Assembly (NCBI GenBank): GCA_020852965.1
Contig: JADYZV010000190.1
Location: 1 to 34,168, forward strand
DNA: 34,168 nt
Direction: 5' to 3'
From: Pirellulaceae bacterium
Lineage (GTDB): Bacteria; Planctomycetota; Planctomycetia; Pirellulales; Pirellulaceae
Notes under the pieces: generated by a model
What the model saw: the letters and a program-made list of their open reading frames with translations, nothing else
What the model was told of the DNA's origin: nothing
Database searches by the model: none
Part shown: one piece after another, positions 1 to 8,466 of the stretch
How positions within the stretch are numbered: position 1 is the first letter of the stretch
How the letters are laid out: each line of letters starts with the position of its first letter
Program-made: the position numbers and the translations under genes

Positions 1-17
1 ATTCGGTGGTTGTCAAA

Positions 18-40
18 GACTCGCGGGCCTCGTCCACTAC
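18..40 (+). repeat. Dispersed repeat, copy 1
   Basis: This 23-base stretch begins GACTCGCGGG and ends CGTCCACTAC. It is identical to 23 of the 24 bases of the right arm of the hairpin at 27462-27485, more than 27 kb away and in the same orientation. No coding role is apparent; an open frame that crosses it has a TTG start and no recognisable protein features. It is probably a family of short dispersed intergenic repeats, since its other copies in this window are also intergenic. Confidence 0.75.
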
Positions 41-288
41 CCCCAACCTCAAGTCTTAGGCCGGATGATGAACTGGGTGATCCTATAGTTGCATTCCAGC
101 ACGAAAAAGTCCAGGGGTTTGCGAATGCTAGCCAAAGGGGCAAGCACACCTACTTCTCGTCCAAGTTTACTGATTTCTCAGATATCTCCAAAAAAAATAG
201 TGATTGGGACACCAAAATGCACAAGATTAAACGGTTAACTGGACGATACCGCCTAAAGAGTGGATTTCCTAGTCACGGAAGAAGTTGA

Positions 289-684
289 ATGATTCGTACA
301 GTTTACAAGAAGAAATTGCTCATCGGTATCATCATTGGACTGGTGAGTCTGTTGGGTTCGACCGTGGCTACAGCACAGGCCATCCAACCGATGCGCCCTG
401 CGGATCAGAGGACTTTCAACCAACCCCGACTGTCCCCCTATCTGAATCTGCTTCGAGAAGACAATAGTACGCTCTCTCCCTACCATTCCTTTGTGAGACC
501 GCAACGCGAGAACTATCAACGGCAATTGCAACAATCGTCCGAGCTCCGACAGCTCGAGACTCGAGTTTTACCTCGCCAACATGGGGCGATCGCCGGTTCG
601 CCAATCTCACGTTTGCCTACTGGCAATGGAGCAAAGTTCCAAGCTTATTCACACTTTTATCAGTTCGAACCCATTCGGCCCTAA
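289..684 (+). CDS. Small secreted protein of unknown function
   Basis: This 131-residue protein has a typical Sec signal peptide: a basic start (MIRTVYKKK), a hydrophobic core at about residues 10-26 and a likely cleavage site after ATAQA near residue 31. The mature part is rich in Gln, Arg, Pro and Ser and has no domain I recognise. The ATG is preceded by a purine-rich stretch (GGAAGAAG, about 277-284) suitable as a ribosome binding site. It lies 47 bases upstream of the OPX lipoprotein gene and reads the same way, so it may be the first gene of the polysaccharide locus. An accessory envelope role is only a guess from position. Confidence 0.6.
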   Translation: MIRTVYKKKLLIGIIIGLVSLLGSTVATAQAIQPMRPADQRTFNQPRLSPYLNLLREDNSTLSPYHSFVRPQRENYQRQLQQSSELRQLETRVLPRQHGAIAGSPISRLPTGNGAKFQAYSHFYQFEPIRP

Positions 685-731
685 TCGTTGCGGCCGAGCT
701 ATGCTACTAGTCCCTGATTCAAGCCCCGAGC

Positions 732-1811
732 GTGAGCACACGTCAATTCAAGCACCGATTTCTTTGCACGGCATTTCTGATGCTGTTCGCACTCTGCTGC
801 GGGTGTCAAACCCTGCAGCACCGATCGATGCTGTCGACACCACCGAACTGTGACGCCAGAATGTTGGAATGCCTGCCACGGGAGCTCGACAAAGTTACTG
901 TGCCGACGTACCGCATCGAGCCGCCCGATGTGCTGACCATTGATGTCGTACAGCAAGTTGCGCAGTCGACGTACCAACTTCAGATTGGAGACGTCCTCGC
1001 GATTACCGTCATGGGGGCGTTCCCCGAAGAACCGATTGCAGGCGATTATCAGATTGAAGCGGGGGGAGTGGTTGCGTTGGGCTATGGCTACGGCAGCGTA
1101 GAGATTGCGGGCAATACCGTAGGGCAGGCCAAGTTGCTAATTGAGCAACACCTGCTCGAGCAACTGCGCGATCCACAGGTGTCGCTATCGCTGCGCGATG
1201 TCGCTCAGTTCCAACCCATCTCCGGAGAACACATGGTTGGCTCAGACGGGACCATTTCCCTTGGCCAATACGGCTCGGTTCCCCTCGTCGGCTTGACGCT
1301 GGATGAAGCGCGAATGGCGATCGCCGACCATCTCTCCCCTTACTTTGCCAATCCCCAAGTTTCGGTGTCCGTGTATGCGTTCAACAGCAAGGTGTACTAT
1401 ATCGTCACGCAAGGGGGTGGAACCGGCGACGGTTTGGTGCGGCTACCGTTCACGGGGAATGAAACCGTCATGGACGCGCTCAGCCAGATCAACGGATTGA
1501 GCTACGTATCCTCCAGCCGGATGTGGATTGCGCGCCCACAACACGATGGGCAGGGGAGCCAGATCCTCCCTATCGACTGGGAGGGAATTACCCAGCGGGC
1601 TGAGGTGCGATCGAACTACCAAATTCTGCCAGGCGACCGCATCTTCATCGCGCACAACTCGCTCGTAGCCTTTGACGAAACCATAGCGAAGCTAACCTCA
1701 CCGTTCGAACGGATCTTCGGATTCACACTCCTTGGCACCGGGACCGTTTCACGGCTATCGGGCAAAGTACTAAACAACAACAAGCAAGTAGTGCTCTTTA
1801 GTCCCAATTGA
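732..1811 (+). CDS. Polysaccharide export lipoprotein (OPX, Wza-like)
   Basis: This 359-residue protein is likely the outer-membrane export component of the polysaccharide system. It starts with GTG; residues 1-25 form a lipoprotein-type signal ending in CCGC, so Cys25 is the probable lipidated residue. Poly_export-type sequence follows: YRIEPPDVLTID (about 57-68) and then a second, similar start, YQLQIGDVLAIT (about 83-94). The middle (about 160-225) has SLBB-like strands with 'GSDGTISLGQYGSVPLVGLT', and the end has a further beta-grasp-like stretch with YQILPGDRIFI. In the Wza family such proteins form an octameric periplasmic and outer-membrane conduit that pairs with a Wzc-like protein; a candidate partner is encoded at 19629-21902. 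The next gene starts 15 bases downstream. The family call is firm; the substrate is not known. Confidence 0.9.
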   Translation: MSTRQFKHRFLCTAFLMLFALCCGCQTLQHRSMLSTPPNCDARMLECLPRELDKVTVPTYRIEPPDVLTIDVVQQVAQSTYQLQIGDVLAITVMGAFPEEPIAGDYQIEAGGVVALGYGYGSVEIAGNTVGQAKLLIEQHLLEQLRDPQVSLSLRDVAQFQPISGEHMVGSDGTISLGQYGSVPLVGLTLDEARMAIADHLSPYFANPQVSVSVYAFNSKVYYIVTQGGGTGDGLVRLPFTGNETVMDALSQINGLSYVSSSRMWIARPQHDGQGSQILPIDWEGITQRAEVRSNYQILPGDRIFIAHNSLVAFDETIAKLTSPFERIFGFTLLGTGTVSRLSGKVLNNNKQVVLFSPN

Positions 1812-1826
1812 TTTGGCTAAGAATAT

Positions 1827-2312
1827 TTGACCGTGGCCGCCCACTACCCATTCCGAAACGCGCTCTATCTCCCGCTGGGGTTGATGTGCGCCATGACACC
1901 CCTGGTGATGGGTTGTTCCGGTTTGCAGGGACGCCGCTCACCGATGCCAGTCAATGTACAATTCCATGAGAATGCTGGTTTCTGCGAGACCAACTGGAGG
2001 CCGCTGGTTGGAGGAACTATTCATTCTACGCAGAGTCTTGAGGCCCCAGTCGAGTATACATTGCCACCCATCATTGACTCTGGAGATGTTCCTTTGAGCG
2101 CGCCGGTGAGGCACAGACGCCCGGTAAACGCAGACGCCAAGCCACTGCATTCGCGTCAATATTCCGCTCAATCCAGTGTTCGCAGTGTTGCTGGCGAGCG
2201 GCCTGTTTCCATGCAAACGCAGCAAGGGAAACGCTATCGAGTGCGCGATCATTCCCATGACGCCGCACCGCGTGAAGCCGACGACTCGCTATACGATTAC
2301 TACGCACCCTAA
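1827..2312 (+). CDS. Putative lipoprotein, unknown function
   Basis: This 161-residue protein has a hydrophobic N-terminal segment ending in LVMGC (Cys at about residue 30), which fits a lipobox. The rest is hydrophilic, rich in Arg, Ser and Pro, predicted to be mostly disordered by composition, and ends in tyrosines (YDYYAP). I recognise no domain. The start is TTG at 1827, with GTG at 1833 as an in-frame alternative. It lies between the OPX gene and the ligase/polymerase gene with short gaps (15 and 41 bases), so it is probably co-transcribed. A role as an accessory lipoprotein of the export complex is inference from position. Confidence 0.6.
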   Translation: MTVAAHYPFRNALYLPLGLMCAMTPLVMGCSGLQGRRSPMPVNVQFHENAGFCETNWRPLVGGTIHSTQSLEAPVEYTLPPIIDSGDVPLSAPVRHRRPVNADAKPLHSRQYSAQSSVRSVAGERPVSMQTQQGKRYRVRDHSHDAAPREADDSLYDYYAP

Positions 2313-2353
2313 GCCCCTTTCCACGTCGAATTTGCAGGACGCAACTCGATCCC

Positions 2354-3739
2354 ATGGCTTCTATTGCTTTTGACAAGCCGGATGAATCACTCGCGCTTCG
2401 CTTTCCGCAAGAGGATCGGCACGGCTGGGGGTTCTTGTTGCTGCTGGGGACTGTTGCAACTCTATTTCTGCGGCCTGCGGACTTAGTTCCGGCGTTGGAG
2501 GCTTGGCCTGTCTACCAATTCCTCATTTTTTGCTGTCTGCTCGTCGCCGCGCGCGCTACGCTGCGACAGCTCAGCCATCGCAGTATCTTAGAGCAACCCG
2601 TGCTGGCTTGTCTATTGTTGCTACTGGTAGCGGTTGGGTTCTCGCACTTGTCGCATGGATTCGTGTGGGGGGCGCGCATGTCGGTCGCCGAATGTTGCAA
2701 ACTGGTCGCACTCTATTTGCTCATCGTAGCCCTAGCCAATACCCCCTACCGCCTGATCAAGTTGGTTCAATGGTTAGCAATCTCGATCACCGTCGTGGCT
2801 GCCTTGGCTTTACTCGATCGCTACGAGCTATTTAGCGTCGCAGCTCTCGAATCCATCCACGATCGCGGTGCCGCCAGTATCGATTCTACGGAAACCGTCG
2901 AGCGAATTCGTGGGACAGGAATATTTCAAGACCCCAATGACTTTGGACTTATTTTGGTGACGGGCCTAGTCCTGAGCGCCTCTTTTTTACTGCGGCCACA
3001 CGCCGGTTGGCTGCGGCACTTGTGGCTTGTACCTTGTTGTATTCTCGTGTGGACGATTGCCTTGACGCACTCTCGCGGTGCGATGCTCTCGCTGGTATGC
3101 GCGGTTCCTGCGGTCGTCGCCTATTGCCATAGCGTCCGAGTTGGGATCGCTTCGCTGGTCATGATACCGATCATTGCCGTTGTCTTCTCGGCGCGCATGA
3201 CCGATGTGAATGCCATAGTGGAGGGGACTGGCCAGAGTCGCATTCAGATTTGGTCGGAGAGTTTTGCCATCTGGAAGCAACACCCCATGTTTGGTTTGGG
3301 AGAAGGCTTGCTGGTCGATGAATTGGGGGTGGTTACCCACAACTCCTTTCTACACTGCTTTGCGGAACTAGGATTTTTGGGGGGCGCAGCTTTCGTCTCA
3401 TGCTTTTTGGCCGCAGGGATGGGACTGTGGCAACTGCGAGACGATAACTCTCCCGTCAAGTCGGCCGAAACTGCCTGCGAAAGCCAACAACTGGCACACC
3501 ATCGAACCTACATATTTGCTGCTCTGATGGCCTATATTGCTGGCATCTTGACGCTTTCGCGACAATTTGTGGTCCCAACGTATCTGATGTTAGGCCTAGC
3601 GTCGGCCGCTTTTTCACACTACACCCCAGCAGCGGCGCGCATGCGAGTCGGAAATCGTTTCGTCGTTACGGCACTGATCGTCAGTGGCCTCTCGCTGGTT
3701 GCATTCTACATAACTGTCCGTGTATTCATTCGCCGCTAG
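2354..3739 (+). CDS. O-antigen ligase/polymerase-like membrane protein (Wzy_C)
   Basis: This 461-residue polytopic membrane protein has about 11-12 hydrophobic segments. Family hallmarks are GTGIFQDPNDFG at about 192-203, an HSRGAML segment near 240, and the large periplasmic loop with 'SRIQIWSESFAIWKQHP' and 'THNSFLHCFAELGFLGG' (about 330-346). In the WaaL/Wzy_C superfamily these loops hold the Arg and His residues that handle the undecaprenyl-diphosphate-linked glycan. Such enzymes either polymerise repeat units or ligate finished glycan to an acceptor; sequence alone does not say which. The next gene is an ABC exporter permease, so ligation or a mixed pathway must be considered. The ATG at 2354 is the natural start. 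The C-terminus ends in a final transmembrane helix followed by RVFIRR. Confidence 0.87.
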   Translation: MASIAFDKPDESLALRFPQEDRHGWGFLLLLGTVATLFLRPADLVPALEAWPVYQFLIFCCLLVAARATLRQLSHRSILEQPVLACLLLLLVAVGFSHLSHGFVWGARMSVAECCKLVALYLLIVALANTPYRLIKLVQWLAISITVVAALALLDRYELFSVAALESIHDRGAASIDSTETVERIRGTGIFQDPNDFGLILVTGLVLSASFLLRPHAGWLRHLWLVPCCILVWTIALTHSRGAMLSLVCAVPAVVAYCHSVRVGIASLVMIPIIAVVFSARMTDVNAIVEGTGQSRIQIWSESFAIWKQHPMFGLGEGLLVDELGVVTHNSFLHCFAELGFLGGAAFVSCFLAAGMGLWQLRDDNSPVKSAETACESQQLAHHRTYIFAALMAYIAGILTLSRQFVVPTYLMLGLASAAFSHYTPAAARMRVGNRFVVTALIVSGLSLVAFYITVRVFIRR

Positions 3740-3760
3740 GATTTGCGGGCACTACTACCT

Positions 3761-4771
3761 ATGAACAACCTTGATAGCTTTGATCTCCCGCCAAATGCAA
3801 CGGCACCTCCCGGGACCTTTGTGGTTGCTGGGCTGACGTCGCGCGACGCAGCGCCCGAATTGCCGTTGGCCAACACGCCGCTGGGCGAGCTGCCGGCACC
3901 CGAGAGGCACAGTCGCCCCGGCAATAACTGCCAGGCAGCCATGGAGTCTGAGCTCCCTGTGACATGGATCCAACCCAGCTCGGTAGGCCGAATGTCGAGT
4001 TTGCTGGAGCTGGTCAAGCACGTCGACCTATTGCAGTTTCTGGTGCGTCGCGAAATCAAAGTTCGCTATGCGCAAAGCGCTATCGGAATTGGTTGGGCTG
4101 TCCTGCAGCCGCTATTTCCCATGCTAATCTTCACCGTGATCTTCGGACGGTTAGCCAAGCTCTCGTCCGATGGCATTCCTTACGCCCTATTTAGCTTTGC
4201 TGGTTTGGTCCCCTGGCTCTATTTCTCCAATGGAGTGACCGATGGCGTGAACAGCCTGATTGCCAATGCCAACATGCTATCGAAGGTCTATTTCCCTCGC
4301 CTGTTGATTCCACTTTCTGCTGTCATCTCGCGATTCATCGATTTTTGTGTAGCCACGATCATGCTGCTAGGGATGATGGTATGGTATGGCGCCATACCGA
4401 ACTGGGGCGTGTGCGTCATACCCTGGCTATTGGCCATGATGATTTTGACCACCATTGGTATCGCTTGTTGGTTGTCGACGCTAGCGATTCAATATCGCGA
4501 TGTAAAACACGCGCTCAGTTTTCTAATTCAAGTCTTGATGTACACGGCACCGGTGGTCTATCCGACTACATTGATCCCAGAGTCATGGAAGCTACTGTAC
4601 GCACTCAATCCGATGGTCGGCGTGATAGAGGGCCTGCGGTCAGCCCTATTGGGCACGCGAGACATGCCGTGGTTATTGATCGCGATAGGCAGCGTCAGCT
4701 CACTGGTCATCGCGATTTCGGGTACGAACTACTTTGTTCGCAAGCAGAGGATCTTTGCCGATGTCGCCTAG
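3761..4771 (+). CDS. ABC-2 polysaccharide exporter permease (Wzm-like)
   Basis: This is the inner-membrane channel subunit of an ABC glycan exporter, 336 residues from ATG 3761 (an in-frame TTG at 3743 would add six residues). The permease core begins at about residue 75 with 'LLQFLVRREIKVRYAQSAIG', the hallmark of the Wzm/TagG/KpsM family, followed by six hydrophobic segments and the typical MYTAPVVYP and LYALNPMVGVIEGLR motifs. Family members are usually about 260-290 residues; here an extra Pro/Ala-rich, probably disordered cytoplasmic N-terminus of about 60 residues is present. The gene starts 21 bases after the ligase gene and is followed by the matching ATPase gene, from which a 124-base gap with a hairpin separates it. 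Confidence 0.92.
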   Translation: MNNLDSFDLPPNATAPPGTFVVAGLTSRDAAPELPLANTPLGELPAPERHSRPGNNCQAAMESELPVTWIQPSSVGRMSSLLELVKHVDLLQFLVRREIKVRYAQSAIGIGWAVLQPLFPMLIFTVIFGRLAKLSSDGIPYALFSFAGLVPWLYFSNGVTDGVNSLIANANMLSKVYFPRLLIPLSAVISRFIDFCVATIMLLGMMVWYGAIPNWGVCVIPWLLAMMILTTIGIACWLSTLAIQYRDVKHALSFLIQVLMYTAPVVYPTTLIPESWKLLYALNPMVGVIEGLRSALLGTRDMPWLLIAIGSVSSLVIAISGTNYFVRKQRIFADVA

Positions 4772-4772
4772 C

Positions 4773-4801
4773 GGTCTGTCAACATTGTTTACTGACAGAC
4801 C
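4773..4801 (+). other. Hairpin between permease and ATPase genes
   Basis: A perfect 9-bp inverted repeat (GGTCTGTCA, 11-base loop, TGACAGACC) starts two bases after the permease stop codon. No T-run follows, so it is not a classical intrinsic terminator. It could reduce read-through, protect the upstream mRNA 3' end or bind a regulator. Downstream, at 4831-4836, there is a TTGACA but no good -10 box at 16-18 bases. Confidence 0.55.
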
Positions 4802-4895
4802 ACTAATTCGTAGCGAACTCAACAGGGGTTTTGACATTCCACCGAAAGAAGTGGCGAATTCCGCTGCATAATATTTTTGATACGGATACGAGCCT

Positions 4896-6137
4896 ATGAG
4901 TTCCTATGCAATCACTGCCGATGGCCTGTCAAAGGCTTATCGCCTTGGCAAACAATGCGGGACGCCGGATACGCTGGTTGGCGCGTTGAAGGCTTTGGTG
5001 CGTTATCCGCTGGACAACTTCCGACACTTGCGAAGCTTGACACAAACCAATGGCGAAGACCCACATCTATTGTGGGCGCTGCGCGATGCGTCATTCGAGA
5101 TCAAGCAAGGTGATGTCGTAGGAGTGGTTGGCCGCAACGGATCTGGAAAAAGCACCTTGCTCAAACTGTTGTCGCGCATTACCGATCCAACCGCCGGGAG
5201 CGCTCGAATACTGGGACGCGTATCCAGCTTGCTGGAAGTCGGTACGGGCTTTCATCCGGAGCTGAGTGGCCGCGATAATATCTATCTCAACGGCACAATT
5301 CTAGGTATGTCGAAACGCGAGATCGATCACAAATTCGACGAGATTGTCGACTTTTCTGGGGTCGCTCGATTCCTCGACACACCCACCAAGCGTTACAGTT
5401 CGGGCATGCAAGTGCGCCTTGCATTCTCCGTCGCGGCACACCTCGAACCCGATGTATTGATCGTGGATGAAGTCCTGGCGGTTGGAGATGCCGAATTCCA
5501 GAGACGCTGCCTGGGCAAGATGCAAGAAGTTGCAAGCGGGGGACGCACCGTACTGTTCGTGAGCCACAACATGTCCACCATCGGACAACTCTGCAACGTT
5601 GGTATGCTGCTGTCACACGGCAAAATCACTGCCGCCGGCGAATTGAAGCATGTCGTACAAGTCTATATGGATGAGCTATTCACAACCCAAGCGGAAGCGG
5701 GAGACGAATCTTTACGTGTATCGGTCACCACCGCCGTCGACGATTTGGAGTCGGAAAAAGTTTGGAGGCAAGGTTCACATTTGACGGTCCGCGTCTCTGT
5801 TTGGAGTCGAGAAGCCGTTCAGGGACCTGCCGTCGACCTCTATCTACACTCGTCTGCCGGACGCATGGTTTTCGCGCAGAGCGACCGTTTCATGGATAGC
5901 TCCAACGGCAGCAGCGAGCACCATTGGGTTTTTGAGTTCCGACTAGAGAACACGGGCTTCGTTTCAGACTACATGACCATCGACGTCGGTTTTCGCTATA
6001 GTTCGAGCACCCGATACATTGCACTCTGGAGATCATTGGCCGCAGTGGCACTTGGCCCATTACCTGACGGATTCACTCATGGACGCGACTGCCCAGTGGC
6101 CATTCCCTGTGCCGTCGCGTTGCGAGGGTCAGCCTAA
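4896..6137 (+). CDS. ABC polysaccharide exporter ATPase (Wzt-like) with C-terminal domain
   Basis: This 413-residue protein powers the Wzm-like permease encoded just upstream. The nucleotide-binding domain spans about residues 1-240: Walker A GRNGSGKST (79-87), a signature region with YSSGMQVRLAF (167-177), Walker B VLIVDE (187-192) and an H-loop FVSHN (221-225). The variant signature (YSSGM in place of LSGGQ) is normal for this family. Residues about 245-413 form an all-beta region matching the Wzt C-terminal domain in length and position, with 'HHWVFEFRLENTGF' typical of it. In E. coli O9a/O8-type systems this domain recognises the modified non-reducing end of the glycan, so transport here may depend on a terminal cap. 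The ATG at 4896 lies 124 bases after the permease gene. Confidence 0.93.
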   Translation: MSSYAITADGLSKAYRLGKQCGTPDTLVGALKALVRYPLDNFRHLRSLTQTNGEDPHLLWALRDASFEIKQGDVVGVVGRNGSGKSTLLKLLSRITDPTAGSARILGRVSSLLEVGTGFHPELSGRDNIYLNGTILGMSKREIDHKFDEIVDFSGVARFLDTPTKRYSSGMQVRLAFSVAAHLEPDVLIVDEVLAVGDAEFQRRCLGKMQEVASGGRTVLFVSHNMSTIGQLCNVGMLLSHGKITAAGELKHVVQVYMDELFTTQAEAGDESLRVSVTTAVDDLESEKVWRQGSHLTVRVSVWSREAVQGPAVDLYLHSSAGRMVFAQSDRFMDSSNGSSEHHWVFEFRLENTGFVSDYMTIDVGFRYSSSTRYIALWRSLAAVALGPLPDGFTHGRDCPVAIPCAVALRGSA

Positions 6138-6290
6138 ATCTTGGTGAGCCTTGGTGGCCGTGCGAAGGTCTCTCAACGAAGCAGCTATGCCTAAGCGTTT
6201 CCTGACTAGGCGTTTGGAGCTAGCCAAGGCTACTCGAAACGCCCAGAAGTATATCTATGCTGTTTAGAAACTCAATCATTCGAAGCTAAC

Positions 6291-7022
6291 ATGAATCCAC
6301 TACATGCCCAGCGCATTACGTCACAGTTGCCTTCGGAAGCTATCGTCGTGGATGTAGGGGGCGGTATGGCTGCGTTCCCCAGAGCCGATTGGGTAGTTGA
6401 TGCGCTCGACTTCGAGGAGCGAGGATGTTTGTTGGATCCATCGTCGGTAAACTCCGAGCATCGATTCACGAAAGGCAGTTGGGTTCGGCTTGATCTTTGC
6501 CGTCGTCAACCCTGGCCATTCACGGATAAGCAGTTCGATTTTGCCGTTTGTTCACACGTACTCGAAGATGTGCGCGATCCCGTCTGGGTTTGCTCGGAGA
6601 TTTCGCGAATCGCAAAAGCGGGATACATCGAGACCCCAAGCCGAATTGTGGAACAGTCTAAGGGCGTAGAGCATCCTCATATGGCTGGATTCTACCACCA
6701 TCGATGGTTAGTTTCCGTCGTCGATGGCGTGCTCGAATTTCGCCAGAAACCTCACCTATTGCACGTAACATCGAAAGCAATCGTCACCAAAGTTGGCTTC
6801 TGGCGCGACATCAACCCAGCGCATGCCATCACGGCACACTATTGGGAAGGAGAGCTGAATTGCCACGAAGTTTTGGATTTTGACGAGCAAAGCGTCGTTG
6901 AGGAACTTTGCGAGTACTCCCATCGCGCGCAGCGGATTCCGCAGTTGCTTGTACCACCACAGGTTGCATTGGGAAAACGAGTTCGCAAAGCATTTCACCG
7001 CCTTCGACAGGCTTGGGGCTGA
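6291..7022 (+). CDS. SAM-dependent methyltransferase (class I)
   Basis: This 243-residue protein fits the Methyltransf_11-type fold. Motif I is VVDVGGG (19-25), an acidic residue ends the second strand (near D40), and 'FDFAVCSHVLEDVRDP' (82-97) is motif IV with the following helix. The C-terminal half is longer than the minimal fold and carries HHRW and other aromatic residues that may form the acceptor site. It probably methylates a sugar or another glycan group, judging by its place between an ABC exporter and a glycosyltransferase gene; capping of the chain end is a possibility. The stop codon is 2 bases before the GTG of the next gene, so the two are translationally close. Confidence 0.82.
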   Translation: MNPLHAQRITSQLPSEAIVVDVGGGMAAFPRADWVVDALDFEERGCLLDPSSVNSEHRFTKGSWVRLDLCRRQPWPFTDKQFDFAVCSHVLEDVRDPVWVCSEISRIAKAGYIETPSRIVEQSKGVEHPHMAGFYHHRWLVSVVDGVLEFRQKPHLLHVTSKAIVTKVGFWRDINPAHAITAHYWEGELNCHEVLDFDEQSVVEELCEYSHRAQRIPQLLVPPQVALGKRVRKAFHRLRQAWG

Positions 7023-7024
7023 AT

Positions 7025-8185
7025 GTGGACTCTATCAAGCCAATTCGAATATGTATAGCCTCGTCGGGATTGGGCCATGTGCAGCGAGGCATCGAGTCGT
7101 GGGCACTCGAACTGGGGAAGGCGTTGGCCCAGCGTGACCAGCATGTCTACCTTTGCAAGGGAGCTGGTGACGTCACGCACGATTATGAACGAGTCATTCC
7201 ATGCTGGACGCGAGATTCACTGAAAACAGCACGGCTGCTGCGCTGGATTCCCAAGTCACTGGGCATGCGCATCGGTCTCGGAGCTGGGTATGGAGTGGAG
7301 CAAGTCACCTTTGCCTGGAAGCTGATCTGGTTTCTCAGGCACGAGCGGATCGATATCCTACATCTGCAAGATCCGCAAGTCGCGATTTTGGTGCAGCGAG
7401 CCGTACAGATAGGCTTGCTGAAAACGCGCACCATCCTCAATCACGGAACGGATGAGCCAAGCGAATTCTTGGCAAAGATAGAGTTCCTCCAACACGGTGC
7501 TCCCTGGCATCAACAGTCGGCGATAGAAGCTGGTATCTGGAAGGACAGTTGGACGATGATTCCAAACTTTGTCGATACGCAAAAGTTCAAACCTGGGAAA
7601 TGTGATCGTCTTCGCGCGCAGTTGGAAATCCCTCCCGATGCACTCGTTGCCCTGGTTTCCTCCGCGATCAAAAAAAAACACAAGCGAATCGACTTCATTG
7701 TTACAGAGTTTGAGTCCGTCTGTAAGCAATATCCCCAACTCCCCTTGTGGCTAGTCATTGCCGGTGGGCGAGCCAGCGATACCGAACCGTTGATCCATGA
7801 TGCCCAGGAGAGGCTGGGGCAGCGTGTGCGCTTCGTGGTCGACGCTCCTCAAAGTGCGATGCCCGATTTGTATCGCATGGCCGATATTCTGCTACACGGC
7901 AGCCTAAAAGAGATGATGCCCATGGCGTTGCTTGAAGCAACTGCCAGCGGGCTTCCTTGTCTATGCCATTATCATCCGGTCATGGAATGGATGGTCGGAC
8001 CGGGTGGGGTGGCACTGAATCTGGAAGTTGCCGGCGAATTGGCCAACGCCGTGTGTTCACTGGCCAGCGATATCGGACGTCGAAAGACGTTGTCAAAAGC
8101 CGCTCGGTTACACTGCATCTCACTGTTTGATCGACAAACCGTCGTCGACCAAATCCTGGCTTACTACAGCCTGGTTCATCGCTAG
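7025..8185 (+). CDS. Glycosyltransferase, GT4 family
   Basis: This protein of about 386 residues has a GT-B fold. I chose the GTG at 7025, directly after the methyltransferase stop, because the N-terminal strand and glycine-rich loop (IRICIASSGLGHVQRGIE) follow at once; the open frame extends further upstream, but that part overlaps the methyltransferase gene and has no family features. The C-terminal domain shows the GT4 donor-site pattern 'LHGSLKEMMPMALLEATASG', with the E-x7-E pair in the variant form E..E common in the family. It probably adds a sugar from a nucleotide donor to a lipid-linked glycan in the cytoplasm. Donor and linkage cannot be read from the sequence. Confidence 0.85.
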   Translation: MDSIKPIRICIASSGLGHVQRGIESWALELGKALAQRDQHVYLCKGAGDVTHDYERVIPCWTRDSLKTARLLRWIPKSLGMRIGLGAGYGVEQVTFAWKLIWFLRHERIDILHLQDPQVAILVQRAVQIGLLKTRTILNHGTDEPSEFLAKIEFLQHGAPWHQQSAIEAGIWKDSWTMIPNFVDTQKFKPGKCDRLRAQLEIPPDALVALVSSAIKKKHKRIDFIVTEFESVCKQYPQLPLWLVIAGGRASDTEPLIHDAQERLGQRVRFVVDAPQSAMPDLYRMADILLHGSLKEMMPMALLEATASGLPCLCHYHPVMEWMVGPGGVALNLEVAGELANAVCSLASDIGRRKTLSKAARLHCISLFDRQTVVDQILAYYSLVHR

Positions 8186-8466
8186 CGGCGCAATAGGCCA
8201 GCCAAGGCAGCGGGACAAAATGGCTTGGTTGGCAACTTTCATTGCTAGCTTGAGCAGCCTTTCAGGGTGATTGCGCCAAGATTCGCCGTTGTCTACTGGC
8301 ACCCTGTGACGATTAAGTAAGCGGTGATTTACCGCAACCCAAAGTGTCAACGCCGGACGTGTCATTGCTGGCTTTCGCTGGCTAGCATTTCGAACTGTGG
8401 CAGCCAGGTCATATTTTGAACGATTGTCGCTGATCGACTCGCGAGTAATAGGCAGTCGCAACCCAC
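8186..8466. other. Intergenic region with no clear gene
   Basis: These 281 bases separate two same-strand glycosyltransferase genes. I see a small stem (GCGGT, GATTT, ACCGC at 8321-8335) and a near-match to a sigma-54 promoter (TTGGCA...TTGC at about 8224-8240) whose -24/-12 spacing is one base too long. No RNA gene or convincing ORF is visible. A promoter for the next gene block could lie here. Confidence 0.4.

Noticed and set aside
10-288. A 92-residue open frame at the left end
   Set aside because: TTG start, no protein features, and its first part is the dispersed repeat found in non-coding DNA elsewhere, so it is probably not a gene.
4831-4874. TTGACA ... TAATAT promoter before the ABC ATPase gene
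   Set aside because: The spacing is about 32 bases rather than 16-18, and no acceptable -10 box lies at the right distance.
6908-7024. Upstream extension of the GT4 frame
   Set aside because: It overlaps the methyltransferase gene and has no glycosyltransferase features; the GT-B start follows GTG 7025.
8224-8240. Sigma-54-like promoter before the GT2 gene
   Set aside because: The TGGC and TTGC elements are one base too far apart, which normally abolishes recognition.
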